Shown: one piece after another, positions 47,338 to 61,832 of the stretch
How the letters are laid out: the number at the start of each line of letters is the position of its first letter
Position numbering within the stretch: the stretch's first letter is position 1
Assembly: GCF_034347425.1 (NCBI RefSeq)
Contig: NZ_CP133779.1
Coordinates: 1,798,001 to 1,862,000, forward strand
Reading direction: 5' to 3'
Length of the DNA: 64,000 nucleotides
DNA from: Undibacterium sp. CCC3.4
GTDB lineage: Bacteria; Pseudomonadota; Gammaproteobacteria; Burkholderiales; Burkholderiaceae_D
Notes under the pieces: generated by a model
The model's database searches: none
What the model was told of the DNA's origin: nothing
The model's input: the letters and a program-made list of their open reading frames with translations, nothing else
Made by a program: the position numbers and the translations under genes

Positions 47338-48138
47338 TCAGAAGAACAAGCGCGCCAGTTCGACACCAGGATCGGGCGCGCGCATGAAGCTCTCGCCGAC
47401 CAGAAAACCGTGCACATTGGCGTCACGCATGCGCGTCACATCATCGGGAGTGACGATGCCCGACTCGGTGATGACGAGTTTGTCAGCGGGAATTTTTTTC
47501 AGCAATTGCAAGCTGGTGTCGAGGCTGACCTCAAAGCTGCGCAAATTCCGGTTATTAATACCGAGCAGGGCCGTCTTCAGTTTCAGCGCGGCCGTCAATT
47601 CTTGCTCATCGTGTACTTCGACCAAGACCGCCATGCCGAGTTCATGGGCGCAGGCTTCGAGTTCCGCCATCAAACCATGATCGAGCGCGGCGACGATCAG
47701 CAGAATACAATCGGCCCCCCATTGGCGCGCCTGATAGACCTGGTAGGGGTCGATCATGAAATCCTTGCGCAGCGCCGGGATGCTACAGGCGGCGCGCGCT
47801 TGCTGCAAATACTCGGGGGCACCTTGGAAGAAATTGATATCGGTGAGAACCGACAAACAGGCGGCACCATGTTGCGCATAGCTGGCGGCGATCTCGGTCG
47901 GCTGAAAATCGGCGCGGATCACGCCTTTTGAGGGTGAGGCTTTTTTGATTTCGGCGATCACGGCCGGCTGGCCGGCTGCAATTTTGCTGCGCAGAGCGGC
48001 TTCGAATGCGCGCAACTCGGCGCGGGCGGCGTGGTCCGATTCTACTTCGCCACGCAAGCTGAGGAAGGATTGGTATTTTTTCGCGGCGGCGACTTCATCG
48101 TGTTTTACCGCCAAGATTTTCTTGAGTATGTCAGACAT
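47338..48138 (-). CDS. trpC: Indole-3-glycerol phosphate synthase
   Basis: TrpC closes the indole ring from CdRP. The 266-residue product has the TIM-barrel signatures [14 protein letters not shown] (catalytic Lys), [11 protein letters not shown], and [11 protein letters not shown] 48138 gives [16 protein letters not shown], the usual N-terminus. It follows trpD by 4 bp and ends the trpEGDC set before an intrinsic terminator. Confidence 0.97.
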   Translation of the reverse strand: MSDILKKILAVKHDEVAAAKKYQSFLSLRGEVESDHAARAELRAFEAALRSKIAAGQPAVIAEIKKASPSKGVIRADFQPTEIAASYAQHGAACLSVLTDINFFQGAPEYLQQARAACSIPALRKDFMIDPYQVYQARQWGADCILLIVAALDHGLMAELEACAHELGMAVLVEVHDEQELTAALKLKTALLGINNRNLRSFEVSLDTSLQLLKKIPADKLVITESGIVTPDDVTRMRDANVHGFLVGESFMRAPDPGVELARLFF

Positions 48139-48142
48139 CGTA

Positions 48143-49174
48143 TTATTTTCCGAGTTGCTGGGTGACCAGGATGAATTGTTCCAGTTTCGCCTTCGCAGCC
48201 CCGGAAGCGATTGCTTGCTGAGCGCGCAGCACGCCGTCGGCAATCGACTCGGCTATACCGGCACCATACAGCGCCGCACCGGCATTGAGGCTGACGATAT
48301 CGGTGGCAGCGCCGGGCACATTGTTCATCACGTCGAGAATTTTGGCGCGCGATTCGGCCGCATCAGCCACCCGCAGATTGCGACTGGAAACCATGGGCAG
48401 GCCGAAATCTTCGGGATGAATATCGTATTCACGAATCTCGCCGTTGACCAGTTCACCCACCATGGTCGGCGCGCCGAGCGACACTTCATCCATATTATCG
48501 CGGCCCCAGACTACCAGCGCATGCTGGGCACCCAGGCGTTGTAACACGCGGATTTGGATACCCACCAGATCGGCATGAAATACCCCCATCAAAATATTCG
48601 GTGCGCCGGCCGGGTTGGTCAGTGGTCCGAGGATATTGAAAATGGTACGCACACCGAGTTCGCGTCGCACCGGTGCCGCATGCTTCATGGCCGCATGATG
48701 GTTAGGTGCGTACATGAAGCCGATACCGGTTTGGGCTATCGATTGTGCAATTTGCTCGGGCGTGAGGTTGATGTGAACACCCAGCGCTTCGAGCACATCG
48801 GCACTGCCGGAAGACGAGGACACGCTGCGGCCACCATGCTTGGCCACGCGCGCGCCGGCGGCGGCGGTAACGAACATCGAGGCGGTCGAAATATTGAAGG
48901 TATTCGCCCCATCGCCACCGGTGCCGACGATGTCGATCATATTGGCGGTATTAGCGATCGGTACCTTGGTCGAAAACTCACGCATCACTTGGGCGGCCGC
49001 GGTGATTTCACCGATGCTTTCTTTTTTTACGCGCAAACCCATGGTCAGGGCCGTGATCATCACGGGTGATAATTCACCGCCCATTAATTTACGAAACAGA
49101 TACAGCATTTCATCGTGAAAAATTTCGCGATGTTCGATCAGACGCGTCAGCGCTTCTTGTTGAGAGATAGTCAT
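48143..49174 (-). CDS. trpD: Anthranilate phosphoribosyltransferase
   Basis: TrpD transfers phosphoribose to anthranilate. The 343-residue product has [17 protein letters not shown], the PRPP-binding [21 protein letters not shown], and [13 protein letters not shown]. It overlaps trpG by 4 bases (ATGA type), so the two are translationally coupled. Confidence 0.97.
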   Translation of the reverse strand: MTISQQEALTRLIEHREIFHDEMLYLFRKLMGGELSPVMITALTMGLRVKKESIGEITAAAQVMREFSTKVPIANTANMIDIVGTGGDGANTFNISTASMFVTAAAGARVAKHGGRSVSSSSGSADVLEALGVHINLTPEQIAQSIAQTGIGFMYAPNHHAAMKHAAPVRRELGVRTIFNILGPLTNPAGAPNILMGVFHADLVGIQIRVLQRLGAQHALVVWGRDNMDEVSLGAPTMVGELVNGEIREYDIHPEDFGLPMVSSRNLRVADAAESRAKILDVMNNVPGAATDIVSLNAGAALYGAGIAESIADGVLRAQQAIASGAAKAKLEQFILVTQQLGK

Positions 49175-49743
49175 GCTGCGGTTCCAGTCAAAAAGTTTTT
49201 CAGCAAGGCGTGGCCATGCTCGGACAAGATCGATTCAGGATGGAACTGTACGCCTTGCAAGTCGAATTGCTTATGACGCACGCCCATGATTTCGCCATCA
49301 TCCGTCCAAGCGGTCACTTCCAGGCAGTCCGGCAGGCTGGCGCGCTCGATGGCCAGCGAATGGTAGCGCGTGATGGTGTAAGGGCTAGGCAAATTTTTGA
49401 AGACGCCGACGCCGGTGTGGGCAATTACTGAGGTTTTCCCATGCATGACTTGCTTGGCACGAATTACCTTACCGCCGAAGGCTGCACCGATCGCTTGATG
49501 ACCGAGGCACACACCGAGAATCGGCAAGCGACCGGCGAATTGTTCGATCACCGCCATCGAAATACCGGCCTCATGCGGTGTGCAAGGTCCTGGCGAAATG
49601 CAGATGCGATCAGGCTGCATGGCTTCGATCTCGGCAATGCTGATTTCATCATTGCGGAAGATGCGCACGTCTTCGCCCAGTTCGGCGAAATACTGCACCA
49701 GGTTGTAAGTGAATGAATCGTAGTTATCTATCATCAGCAGCAT
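49171..49743 (-). CDS. trpG: Anthranilate synthase component II (glutamine amidotransferase)
   Basis: TrpG supplies ammonia from glutamine to TrpE. The 190-residue product has the class-I amidotransferase triad: nucleophile in [10 protein letters not shown], and His/Glu in GVQFHPESI. It starts directly after the trpE stop codon. Confidence 0.97.
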   Translation of the reverse strand: MLLMIDNYDSFTYNLVQYFAELGEDVRIFRNDEISIAEIEAMQPDRICISPGPCTPHEAGISMAVIEQFAGRLPILGVCLGHQAIGAAFGGKVIRAKQVMHGKTSVIAHTGVGVFKNLPSPYTITRYHSLAIERASLPDCLEVTAWTDDGEIMGVRHKQFDLQGVQFHPESILSEHGHALLKNFLTGTAA

Positions 49744-51240
49744 TTAAATTTCTCCATCCAGTCCGTCTTGCACTTGTTCCGCCGCCCGCAATACCGCGCG
49801 CGCCTTGTTTTCCGTTTCTTGCCATTCCATTTCCGGCACCGAGTCGGCGACAATGCCAGCCGCCGCTTGCACATACAGCATGCCATCTTTGAGCACGCCG
49901 GTACGAATAGCGATGGCCAAATCCATTTCGCCACCGAACGACAGATAGCCGCAGGCACCGCCATAAATGCCGCGCTTGATCGGTTCCAGTTCATCAATCA
50001 ACTCCATGGCGCGTACTTTCGGCGCACCAGAGAGTGTGCCGGCCGGGAAGGTGGCTTTGAGCACATCGAGATTCGATAGTTGCGGCTGTAAATTGGCTTC
50101 GACATTGGAGACGATGTGTTGGACATGCGAATATTTTTCTATCGCCATCTGGTCGGTCACTTTGACGCTGCCAGTGGTGGCGATACGGCCGATGTCATTG
50201 CGCGCCAGGTCGATCAGCATCACGTGTTCGGCGATTTCTTTCGGGTCGGCCAGCAGTTCGCGCGCTAATTCGGCATCGCGTTCCGGCGTGGCACCACGCG
50301 GACGGGTACCGGCCAGCGGGCGGATAGTGACTTTTTTACTGCCATCATTGAGGGTTTCGTTGCGCACTAAAATTTCCGGCGATGCGCCGATGATCTGCAT
50401 GTCGCCGAAATTATAGAAATACATATATGGCGATGGATTGAGCGAGCGCAGCGCACGATACAGCGACAAAGGCGAATCGACATACGGTTTTTTGATACGT
50501 TGGCCGATTTGCACCTGCATCAGATCACCAGCCATGATGTATTCCTTGGCCTTAAGTACAGCCGCCAGATAATCTTCCTTGGCAAAATCACGGATCTCGG
50601 CGGTGCGTACCGAAGCCGACGTCACCGGCGCATCGACACTGCGACGTAACATCGCGCGCAAATCTTTGAGGCGCTGGCGCGCTTTCGACCAAGCTTCCGG
50701 CAGGCTGGTATCGGCATACACGATCAGGTATAGCTTGCCCGATACATTGTCGATCACGGCCAGCTCTTCGGTCAGCAGCAATTGAATTTCCGGTAAGCCC
50801 AGATCATCTTTCGGGGCGCTGGCTGCCAGTCTTTTTTCTACATGGCGTACCGTGTCATAGCCGAAATAACCGGCCAGGCCACCGCAGAAACGCGGTAAGC
50901 CCGGACGCAATGCCACCTTGAAGCGGCTCTGGAATTCGGCAATGAAATCAAGCGGATTACCTTCGTAGCTTTCGCTGACTACGCCATCGCGTACCACTTC
51001 GACGCGCCGACCGAAGCTGCGCACCAAGGTGTGGGCATGCAGACCGATGAAGGAATAGCGGCCGAAACGCTCGCCCCCCATCACCGATTCCAGTAAAAAC
51101 GTATTTTTGCCAGCATGCTGGCTTTGTGCCAGTTTCAGGTACAGGGTCAGCGGTGTTTCCAGATCAGCGAAGGCTTCCGCAATCATGGGAATACGGTTAT
51201 AGCCTTGCGCACAGAGTGAAGTAAATTCGAGTTCAGTCAT
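49744..51240 (-). CDS. trpE: Anthranilate synthase component I
   Basis: TrpE converts chorismate to anthranilate. The 498-residue product has LLESVMGGERFGRYSFIG at the feedback site, then IGASPEILVR, RPLAGTRPRG, LIDLARNDIGR and TFPAGTLSGAPKVRAM of the chorismate-binding domain. ATG 51240 is preferred over an in-frame start 15 codons earlier. Confidence 0.97.
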   Translation of the reverse strand: MTELEFTSLCAQGYNRIPMIAEAFADLETPLTLYLKLAQSQHAGKNTFLLESVMGGERFGRYSFIGLHAHTLVRSFGRRVEVVRDGVVSESYEGNPLDFIAEFQSRFKVALRPGLPRFCGGLAGYFGYDTVRHVEKRLAASAPKDDLGLPEIQLLLTEELAVIDNVSGKLYLIVYADTSLPEAWSKARQRLKDLRAMLRRSVDAPVTSASVRTAEIRDFAKEDYLAAVLKAKEYIMAGDLMQVQIGQRIKKPYVDSPLSLYRALRSLNPSPYMYFYNFGDMQIIGASPEILVRNETLNDGSKKVTIRPLAGTRPRGATPERDAELARELLADPKEIAEHVMLIDLARNDIGRIATTGSVKVTDQMAIEKYSHVQHIVSNVEANLQPQLSNLDVLKATFPAGTLSGAPKVRAMELIDELEPIKRGIYGGACGYLSFGGEMDLAIAIRTGVLKDGMLYVQAAAGIVADSVPEMEWQETENKARAVLRAAEQVQDGLDGEI

Positions 51241-51595
51241 GAGTTTTTCCTTGTACGGCAAGTCTGCCGCACGATAAATGAGCACCTGGTAAGGCTGGGC
51301 AAATAGTCATTTTCAGTTCAGCCGTCAGGCATGGCACGGGCCAGTGGCACACGCTTGTCAAATACAGTTCTGAGCAAGCGCACAACAACAGCGGGTCGGG
51401 GATAGCGACGGATGTAACAGATTGGTATATTGGTATAACAAACGAGAGTAAGTGCGCAGGGTATGCGCGGTCACTCGCGGCATTCTGGGTCAGGAGAATT
51501 GCCAGCGTCGCCAAAGCCAGGCCTCAAAGGCGCCTGGTGTCATTAAGGGACATTTGTTATCGAGATGCATTCGTGAGTGGAATGAGGTGAAATAA
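51241..51595. promoter_or_regulatory. Upstream region of the trp operon
   Basis: These 355 bases hold the trpE promoter. No tryptophan-rich leader peptide or clear attenuator was seen. A hairpin CCAGGC...GCCTGG at 51517-51537 lies close to the gph end and might mark a transcript boundary. Confidence 0.4.
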
Positions 51596-52300
51596 TTAAT
51601 GAATTTTTATCGCCAGCAGTCTTGCTGCTTGCAACAAGGTTTCGACTATACCATCACTTTGAATATTTTGTATAGCCAGACCGTGGTTGTAACCATACGG
51701 TACCGTCCAGACCGGGCAACCGGCCGCACGCGCCGCCTCGGCGTCGTTGCTCGAGTCGCCGATAGCCAGCACGTGTGCCGGTAACAGAGCAAATTGTGTG
51801 CAAACTGCCAGCAAAGGCATGGGGTCTGGTTTTTTGCGAGTAAACGAGTCGCCGCCATAGATTAGCTCAAAATACTCTGCCAAACCTTGTTGTTCCATCA
51901 AAGGTTTGGCAAACGCCAGGGGCTTGTTGGTGACGCAAGCCAGACGCAGGCCTTGCCCCCGCATGGCTTGCAGACCGGCGACCACATCGGGGTAAAGTGT
52001 CGCGGCGCTACCGTTAACTTGCAGGTAATGGCGCTGATACGCGGCCAGCGCGGCGTCGAAGTGCTGTGCGCTTTCGGTCGCAGAGAAATCGAGCGCCAGT
52101 ACTTGTTGTATCAAATGTTCCGATCCCTTGCCGATCATGACTTTGATGGTTTCCAAAGCCAAGGGAGCGAGCGTGAATTCGGCACGCATCAGGTTGATGG
52201 CCAGCAGAAAATCGGCTGCGGTATCGAGCATGGTACCGTCGAGGTCAATGATGACCGCTTGTATCTGCTGCTTCAAACTGTTGGTGCGCGCCGTTGGCAT
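51596..52300 (-). CDS. gph: Phosphoglycolate phosphatase
   Basis: The HAD-family hydrolase removes phosphate from 2-phosphoglycolate. The 234-residue product has motif I VIIDLDGTMLDTAAD, motif II ACVTNKP, and motifs III/IV KKPDPMPLL and IGDSSNDAEAARAAG. It is one base away from rpe and lies in the order rpe-gph-trpE common in betaproteobacteria. Confidence 0.93.
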   Translation of the reverse strand: MPTARTNSLKQQIQAVIIDLDGTMLDTAADFLLAINLMRAEFTLAPLALETIKVMIGKGSEHLIQQVLALDFSATESAQHFDAALAAYQRHYLQVNGSAATLYPDVVAGLQAMRGQGLRLACVTNKPLAFAKPLMEQQGLAEYFELIYGGDSFTRKKPDPMPLLAVCTQFALLPAHVLAIGDSSNDAEAARAAGCPVWTVPYGYNHGLAIQNIQSDGIVETLLQAARLLAIKIH

Positions 52301-52301
52301 C

Positions 52302-52967
52302 TCAGACTCCGGCCAATTCGCTGCGCATGGCGGCGATTACGGCATGGTAGTCCGCTTGGCCGAAAATAGCGGAGCCGGCTACGAAAGTATCGGCACCGGC
52401 GGCGGCGATGGCAGCAATATTGTCGACTTTCACCCCGCCATCGACTTGCAACAAGATGCTGCGGCCGGAATCATCGATGAGACGGCGTACTGCAGCGATT
52501 TTTTTCAAGGTATGCGGGATAAATGATTGACCGCCGAAGCCGGGATTGACGCTCATGAGCAGAATCAGGTCGAGTTTGTCCATCACATGCTCGAGTACAT
52601 GCAAAGGCGTAGCCGGGTTGAGTACCAGCCCGGCTTGGCAACCGTGGTCGCGAATCAGTTGCAGGGTGCGGTCGATATGTTCCGAGCCTTCCGGGTGGAA
52701 GCTGATCAGGTTGGCCCCGGCTTTGGCAAAATCCGGGATCAGACGGTCGACCGGTTTGACCATCAGATGCACATCAATCGGTACCTGCACATGCGGGCGG
52801 ATGGCCGCACAGACCAGCGGGCCGATGGTCAGATTCGGCACATAATGGTTATCCATGACGTCGAAGTGAATCATGTCGGCACCGGCGGCGACGACTTGGC
52901 GAACTTCTTCGCCGAGACGGGCGAAATCGGCGGAAAGTATGCTTGGGGCAATGCGGTAAGTAGTCAT
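52302..52967 (-). CDS. rpe: Ribulose-phosphate 3-epimerase
   Basis: Rpe interconverts ribulose-5-phosphate and xylulose-5-phosphate. The 221-residue product shows [34 protein letters not shown] (metal ligands), [22 protein letters not shown] and VDGGVKVDN. It diverges from apaG. Confidence 0.97.
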   Translation of the reverse strand: MTTYRIAPSILSADFARLGEEVRQVVAAGADMIHFDVMDNHYVPNLTIGPLVCAAIRPHVQVPIDVHLMVKPVDRLIPDFAKAGANLISFHPEGSEHIDRTLQLIRDHGCQAGLVLNPATPLHVLEHVMDKLDLILLMSVNPGFGGQSFIPHTLKKIAAVRRLIDDSGRSILLQVDGGVKVDNIAAIAAAGADTFVAGSAIFGQADYHAVIAAMRSELAGV

Positions 52968-53093
52968 GATTGAGGCCTGGCAAAAAAAGATACGCTATTT
53001 TACTCCGCTTGCCGCAGCCAAGCCGCGCAGTCTTGCGCAAGCTCTGGCACAATAGGAGATTACTTGATGAAGTCAGTGAAAGAGGTTTTCCCT

Positions 53094-53468
53094 ATGGCCG
53101 CCTATGAAATGCGTGTCACCGTCGTGACAAAGTATTTACCCGAACAATCAGAGCCTGATCGCGGCAGTTATGTATTTGCATACACAATCACGATCAAAAA
53201 TACCGGAACGGTTGCAGCCCAAGTGATTTCGCGTCACTGGCTCATTACCGATGCCAAAAACCATGCGGAAGAAGTGAAGGGGCTGGGAGTCGTCGGCCAT
53301 CAGCCATTTTTACCGCCCGGGCAAAGCTTTGAATACACCAGTGGCAGTTCGCTCGCGACCCCGCAAGGCTCGATGAAGGGGGTGTATTTTTGCGTGGCCG
53401 AAGATGCACATCGGTTTGAAGTCGAGATTCCCGAGTTCGTGCTTTCGATTCCGCGCACTTTGCACTGA
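53094..53468 (+). CDS. apaG: ApaG (Co2+/Mg2+ efflux-associated protein)
   Basis: The 124-residue product is a beta-sandwich with the ApaG signatures YVFAYTITIKNTG, SRHWLITDA and GVVGHQPFLPPGQSFEYTSG. ATG 53094 gives the usual length. ATG 53067 has a better ribosome site (AGGAG at 8 bases) and would add 9 residues; either is possible. Confidence 0.92.
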   Translation: MAAYEMRVTVVTKYLPEQSEPDRGSYVFAYTITIKNTGTVAAQVISRHWLITDAKNHAEEVKGLGVVGHQPFLPPGQSFEYTSGSSLATPQGSMKGVYFCVAEDAHRFEVEIPEFVLSIPRTLH

Positions 53469-53475
53469 GCTTGGG

Positions 53476-53622
53476 CTATTCCCGATTTGCCGGGTCGTGC
53501 AGTTGTTCTTGTTCTTCCTTGTGCGCCGACTGATCAGGTTTGCGCCCGCAATACATCGTCCACCAGACGATGAAGATCAATACGCTCAGTGCGCCGCAGG
53601 CTTCTAATGCTAATAGCCACAT
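53476..53622 (-). CDS. Small single-pass membrane protein
   Basis: A 48-residue frame [20 protein letters not shown]... starts at 53622 after AAGGA at 8 bases. It has one membrane helix and a polar, Glu/Gln-rich cytoplasmic tail ([15 protein letters not shown]). Short proteins with this pattern recur in betaproteobacteria, but no function is known. It lies between convergent apaG and the divergent enoyl-CoA hydratase gene. Confidence 0.65.
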   Translation of the reverse strand: MWLLALEACGALSVLIFIVWWTMYCGRKPDQSAHKEEQEQLHDPANRE

Positions 53623-53707
53623 ATTTCTTGTCCTTTGCCGTACAGATGTCAGTACGACGGTTAATTCGATTTTTCCTTACTATTATCCATACTATATAGG
53701 AGTCCCC

Positions 53708-54484
53708 ATGGAATTCGCATGCATCTTGGTAGAAACCAAAGACAAAGTCGGCCTGATTACCTTGAATCGCCCGAAGGCATTGAATGCTCTCAATGATGAA
53801 TTGATGAATGAGCTCGGCGTGGCACTCAAACATTTCGATGCCGATGAAGGCGTGCAATGTATCGTCATCACCGGTAGTGAAAAAGCCTTTGCCGCCGGTG
53901 CTGATATCGCCGCCATGGCGAACTACAGCTATATGGACACTTACAAGGAAGACTACATTACGCGTAATTGGGAAACGATCCGTCAGATACGTAAGCCCGT
54001 GATTGCAGCAGTGGCCGGTTATGCCCTGGGCGGCGGCTGTGAGTTGGCAATGATGTGTGATTTCATCATCGCGGCCGAGAATGCCAAGTTCGGTCAGCCG
54101 GAAATCAAACTCGGTACCATGCCTGGTGCCGGTGGTACTCAACGCTTGCCGCGCGCGATTTCAAAATCGAAAGCCATGGACCTGTGCCTGACGGCGCGCA
54201 TGATGGATGCGGCCGAAGCCGAGCGTGCCGGTTTGGTATCGCGCATCGTGCCGGTGGAGAAACTATTGGAAGAAGCGCTGTCTGCCGCTAATACGATCGC
54301 GTCGATGTCTTTGCCGATGGTGATGATGATTAAAGACAGCGTCAATCGCGCCTATGAAACCAGTTTGTCCGAAGGTGTGCATTTCGAGCGTCGCCTGTTC
54401 CAAGCCAGCTTCGCCACTGAAGATCAGAAGGAAGGAATGCAGGCTTTCATGGAGAAACGTCCGGCCGTGTTTAAAAATAAGTAA
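53708..54484 (+). CDS. Enoyl-CoA hydratase
   Basis: The crotonase-fold enzyme hydrates trans-2-enoyl-CoA in beta-oxidation. The 258-residue product has the oxyanion-hole segments [14 protein letters not shown] and [15 protein letters not shown], with catalytic Glu residues in [26 protein letters not shown] precedes ATG 53708 by 5 bases; the longer upstream frame is not conserved. Confidence 0.94.
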   Translation: MEFACILVETKDKVGLITLNRPKALNALNDELMNELGVALKHFDADEGVQCIVITGSEKAFAAGADIAAMANYSYMDTYKEDYITRNWETIRQIRKPVIAAVAGYALGGGCELAMMCDFIIAAENAKFGQPEIKLGTMPGAGGTQRLPRAISKSKAMDLCLTARMMDAAEAERAGLVSRIVPVEKLLEEALSAANTIASMSLPMVMMIKDSVNRAYETSLSEGVHFERRLFQASFATEDQKEGMQAFMEKRPAVFKNK

Positions 54485-54625
54485 ATAATTTAGCTGAAAG
54501 ACTTGCGTATGAGTAAGCGACTTGCTATAGTCCGACTCCCGCTGACGAGTGCAGCGAGATAGCAACAAGGCAAGCGTCTTACCCCGACAATGTTTGAATA
54601 AAACGGCGTCAAGTAAAACAGGGTA

Positions 54626-54654
54626 TTGACAGCAGCCGGTAAGTACTGCATAAT
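54626..54654 (+). promoter_or_regulatory. rRNA operon promoter
   Basis: TTGACA at 54626-54631 and CATAAT at 54649-54654 are 17 bp apart, about 285 bp ahead of the 16S gene. An antiterminator boxA-like GTTCTTTAACAATT lies at 54726 and recurs in the 16S-23S spacer at 56965. Confidence 0.8.
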
Positions 54655-54939
54655 CTCGTTTCTCTGCTGCTGACGAACACAACGCTTCGTAGCAAACCTC
54701 GCAAGAGGAAGCGGAAAAGAATACGGTTCTTTAACAATTAACAGTCAATAAATGTGAGCACTTGATGAAAGCGCACCGACTAAATTTATTTAGTCGGCAT
54801 GCTTAAAAAATATCAAATGCTTCACAAGAAATAAATAATAGGAAAGTCGCTCAGCAATGAGTGACGGAACTGTCAGTATTTTGAGTGAGCGATCTGTCGG
54901 CAACGACAGAGTTCAGAAATGAACACAAAAACAGAGATT

Positions 54940-56486
<1,547 letters not shown>

Positions 56487-56579
56487 GAGTAGCGCCGTAG
56501 TTGAGTGTTCACTTTTATTGACTGTTAAATTAAATAACGAGAAATGGTTTTGTCGGAATCATCGGGCAGTAACCTGTAA

Positions 56580-56656
56580 GGGTCTGTAGCTCAGTTGGTT
56601 AGAGCACCGTGTTGATAACGCGGGGGTCGTTGGTTCGAGCCCAACCAGACCCACCA
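56580..56656 (+). tRNA. tRNA-Ile (GAT)
   Basis: The 77-nt cloverleaf starts GGGTCTGTAGCTCAGTTGG, has anticodon GAT in TGTTGATAACG, T-loop GGTTCGAGCCC and an encoded CCA. It sits in the 16S-23S spacer. Confidence 0.97.
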
Positions 56657-56796
56657 AGAATTAATCAAAGTTTAGTTATGCCTCAGAAAGCGTAGCGAGC
56701 GCTTCAAGGTTCAATCGAGAAGCGCAGTCGCACTTCGGTACGACGAGCATCGGAGATTGAAGATTGAAGTGCGCAGTAGCTTAATGAGGTGTAAGA

Positions 56797-56872
56797 GGGG
56801 GATTAGCTCAGCTGGGAGAGCACCTGCTTTGCAAGCAGGGGGTCGTCGGTTCGATCCCGTCATCCTCCACCA
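56797..56872 (+). tRNA. tRNA-Ala (TGC)
   Basis: The 76-nt cloverleaf starts GGGGGATTAGCTCAGCTGG, has anticodon TGC in CTTTGCAAG, T-loop GGTTCGATCCC and an encoded CCA. It is the second spacer tRNA. Confidence 0.97.
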
Positions 56873-57283
56873 AGAAATAGCAAACCTAAGTCAGCGAATG
56901 AGTAAGACGCAGAGATTTAGGTTTGATCTTTCAAAGCGAAAGTCAGAGTAATAAGTAGTATCTCGTTCTTTAACAATTTAGAAGAAGTAAAGTAGAAATA
57001 ATCAAATTATTTCTGTAAAGGATAACATCGGAAGATGTTGTCGTTCGGTATGACGACAGTCATGCTGGATAATTTATGGAAGGGTTATGATTGTATCGAA
57101 ACAAACAATGTATTAAAAAGAGTTTGATCAAAAGCAGCCGAAAGGCAGTTTTAGAAAAAAATAAATTCTTGAGATACGGCAAACGCTAAAGTAATACTCA
57201 TAAGTAGTAAAGAACTATAACCGCTTTCTGGCGATGAACCTGGTTTCAGCAATGAAACGAGACGCCAGAAGCTAAAGTTATAG
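56873..57283. other. tRNA-Ala to 23S spacer
   Basis: These 411 bases hold processing sequences for the 23S precursor. GTTCTTTAACAATTT at 56965 is a boxA-like antitermination element, also found before the 16S gene. No gene is present. Confidence 0.6.
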
Positions 57284-60158
<2,875 letters not shown>

Positions 60159-60329
60159 TATAACCTTAGCAGGTATAGGCTACGAGTGAGTATATGAAGT
60201 GTTTGCCGGAATGATTCGGTACAAATCATAACCAAAAAATAATAACAAGATTATTAAGACTTTACTTCTTCTGAATTGGATTGATTGCGTGCCTCAGAGT
60301 AAGGAGGTACACAATGAATCAACAAGTTA

Positions 60330-60445
60330 TGCCTGATGACCATAGCTAGTCGGCCCCACCCCTTCCCATCCCGAACAGGACCGTGAAACGACTACGCGCC
60401 AATGATAGTGCTGCAACCAGTGTGAAAGTAGGTTATCGTCAGGCT
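60330..60445 (+). rRNA. 5S ribosomal RNA, copy 1
   Basis: Begins TGCCTGATGACCATAGC and ends GTTATCGTCAGGCT; the ends pair. About 116 nt. It is followed by an intrinsic terminator. Confidence 0.96.
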
Positions 60446-60458
60446 TCTATTCTGCATG

Positions 60459-60494
60459 CCCCCGTTCTCTTGTGAGAGCGGGGGTTTTGCTTTT
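60459..60494 (+). terminator. Intrinsic terminator after 5S copy 1
   Basis: CCCCCGTTCTC and GAGAGCGGGGG form an 11-bp stem (one mismatch) followed by TTTTGCTTTT. Confidence 0.92.
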
Positions 60495-60637
60495 ATAAAG
60501 TAGGAAGTATCAAGTAATAGAGTAAATAATAAAAATAATATGCAATGCTGCAGCGACCGATATGGCGCGGCAGAGTGAAGTAAAGAATTCGGGTGCTGGA
60601 CTTGTCATGTATGGCATTCCAGCTACCCAGTAAGTTA

Positions 60638-60753
60638 TGCCTGATGACCATAGCTAGTCGGCCCCACCCCTTCCCATCCCGAACAGGACCGTGAAACGAC
60701 TACGCGCCAATGATAGTGCTGCAACCAGTGTGAAAGTAGGTTATCGTCAGGCT
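60638..60753 (+). rRNA. 5S ribosomal RNA, copy 2
   Basis: A second 5S gene, identical in sequence to copy 1, lies 308 bp downstream of it. It comes after a strong terminator, so it needs read-through or its own promoter. Confidence 0.96.
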
Positions 60754-60762
60754 CTTGATATG

Positions 60763-60800
60763 AAAAAACCCCGTCTGTTGATATAGACGGGGGTTTTTTT
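60763..60800 (+). terminator. Intrinsic terminator after 5S copy 2
   Basis: AAAAAACCCCCGTCT-type stem (ACCCCGTCTGT and ATAGACGGGGGT) followed by TTTTTTT. Repeat A5 begins directly at its T-run. Confidence 0.93.
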
Positions 60801-60838
60801 ATCAAAAATCTGACTAGGGTTTGAAACCCCGGCCGTCA
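60801..60838 (-). repeat. Repeat A, copy A5, end part
   Basis: ATCAAAAATCTGACTAGGGT and the GTTTGAAACCCCGG segment match repeat A in reverse, up to the CGTCA (normally CTTCA) loop. Element B2 starts here; A continues at 61074. Confidence 0.9.
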
Positions 60839-61073
60839 GAGGCTGTCGCAAAAGCCTGATGGACGTTTTTTACACCTGAAACACCGCATACTTCGTCATT
60901 CCCGCATGCTTTTGGCGGGAACCCAGCGTCGTTTTTTACACTGAAAATGCCACAATTTCTGGCATTTTCAGTTAAGCACGAACGCCGCTGGGTTCCTGCC
61001 AAAAGCGCGCAGGAATGACGTGGCCACCAGTCAGGGTAATGATACCGACTCACTACCCTTTTGCGACAGTCTC
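60839..61073 (-). mobile_element. Element B, copy B2 (MITE-like)
   Basis: This 235-bp copy is nearly identical to B1 at 34326-34560 and has the same length. Terminal repeats are GAGGCTGTCGCAAAAG and CTTTTGCGACAGTCTC, and TTCA (once mutated to GTCA) flanks it. It occupies the same loop of repeat A, in the same relative orientation, as B1. Confidence 0.9.
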
Positions 61074-61174
61074 TTCAGGCCGGAGAGCGACGAAGGAGCG
61101 ACGCGATGGGAGGGGATGCAAACCCCTTCCAGAGTCTTTTCCATCGTCGCTTGCGACGATCCACTAAGTTGTTG
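61074..61174 (-). repeat. Repeat A, copy A5, main part
   Basis: TTCAGGCCGG through the CCATCGTCGCTTGCGACGAT hairpin to AACTTAGTGG (in sense) completes the copy. It ends 11 bp from the end of the PagL-like gene. Confidence 0.9.
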
Positions 61175-61184
61175 GCGCCGGAGA

Positions 61185-61727
61185 TTAGAAGCTGCGTCCG
61201 ACTTTGATGACAGCCAGATTCGCGCCCGGGTTCGGGTGTTTGATTGCGCCATTCGAGAAATGTTGTATCTTCAGACCGATATCCCAACCACTGTTGAGCA
61301 CATAGCCGACACCGATGTGGTCGCCGAATTGGAAGGCGGTCGAAAATTGACGGTTGTTATTGCTGTAGACATGGGAAAATAAATGCGCGCCGATACCGGC
61401 TTCGCCATACCAGCCCTTTTTATTATCATTTTGTAGACGGAAGACCGGCGTGATACCGATGTCGGTGATGTTTTGCGTGGCACCGCTGACGCCTTGATAG
61501 GCATTGTTGCGCCATTGAGTAAGCGTGACATCCCAATAGCCGCCGAGATGGGTGCCATTGGATTGGAACCAGGCTTTATCCCAGTTCCACTGTGCGCCGG
61601 CGCGCACGAATTGCGAACGATTTCCGCTGGCGAATTCGCCGGAAACCGAGTCAAGCGCGTAGGCGCTGGTCGTGCTCAACAACAGGCCGAGGGCGGCCAA
61701 CAAAGCTTTTCGATTCATCGTTTTCAT
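61185..61727 (-). CDS. Lipid A 3-O-deacylase (PagL-like acyloxyacyl hydrolase)
   Basis: PagL is an outer-membrane beta-barrel that removes a 3-O acyl chain from lipid A. The 180-residue product has a signal peptide ending SAYALD (about residue 25), alternating barrel strands and the catalytic motif in IQHFSNGAIKHPNPGANL (His-Ser). The final residue is aromatic (RSF), as in many outer-membrane proteins. ATG 61727 or 61718 may be used. Confidence 0.88.
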   Translation of the reverse strand: MKTMNRKALLAALGLLLSTTSAYALDSVSGEFASGNRSQFVRAGAQWNWDKAWFQSNGTHLGGYWDVTLTQWRNNAYQGVSGATQNITDIGITPVFRLQNDNKKGWYGEAGIGAHLFSHVYSNNNRQFSTAFQFGDHIGVGYVLNSGWDIGLKIQHFSNGAIKHPNPGANLAVIKVGRSF

Positions 61728-61832
61728 TGTGCAAATTTGCTGAAATAAAAAAATACTAGGGTAGCATGATTCGACCTCGCTGATCATCCTGCTCTACAAT
61801 GGCATCTGTTTAATTTTTTCTTTTACTGACCA

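Noticed and set aside
51241..51514. Trp leader peptide and attenuator upstream of trpE
   Set aside because: No short frame with neighbouring Trp codons followed by alternative hairpins was found.
54263..54682. 139-residue minus-strand ORF before the rRNA operon
   Set aside because: It overlaps the enoyl-CoA hydratase gene and the rrn promoter; a shadow.
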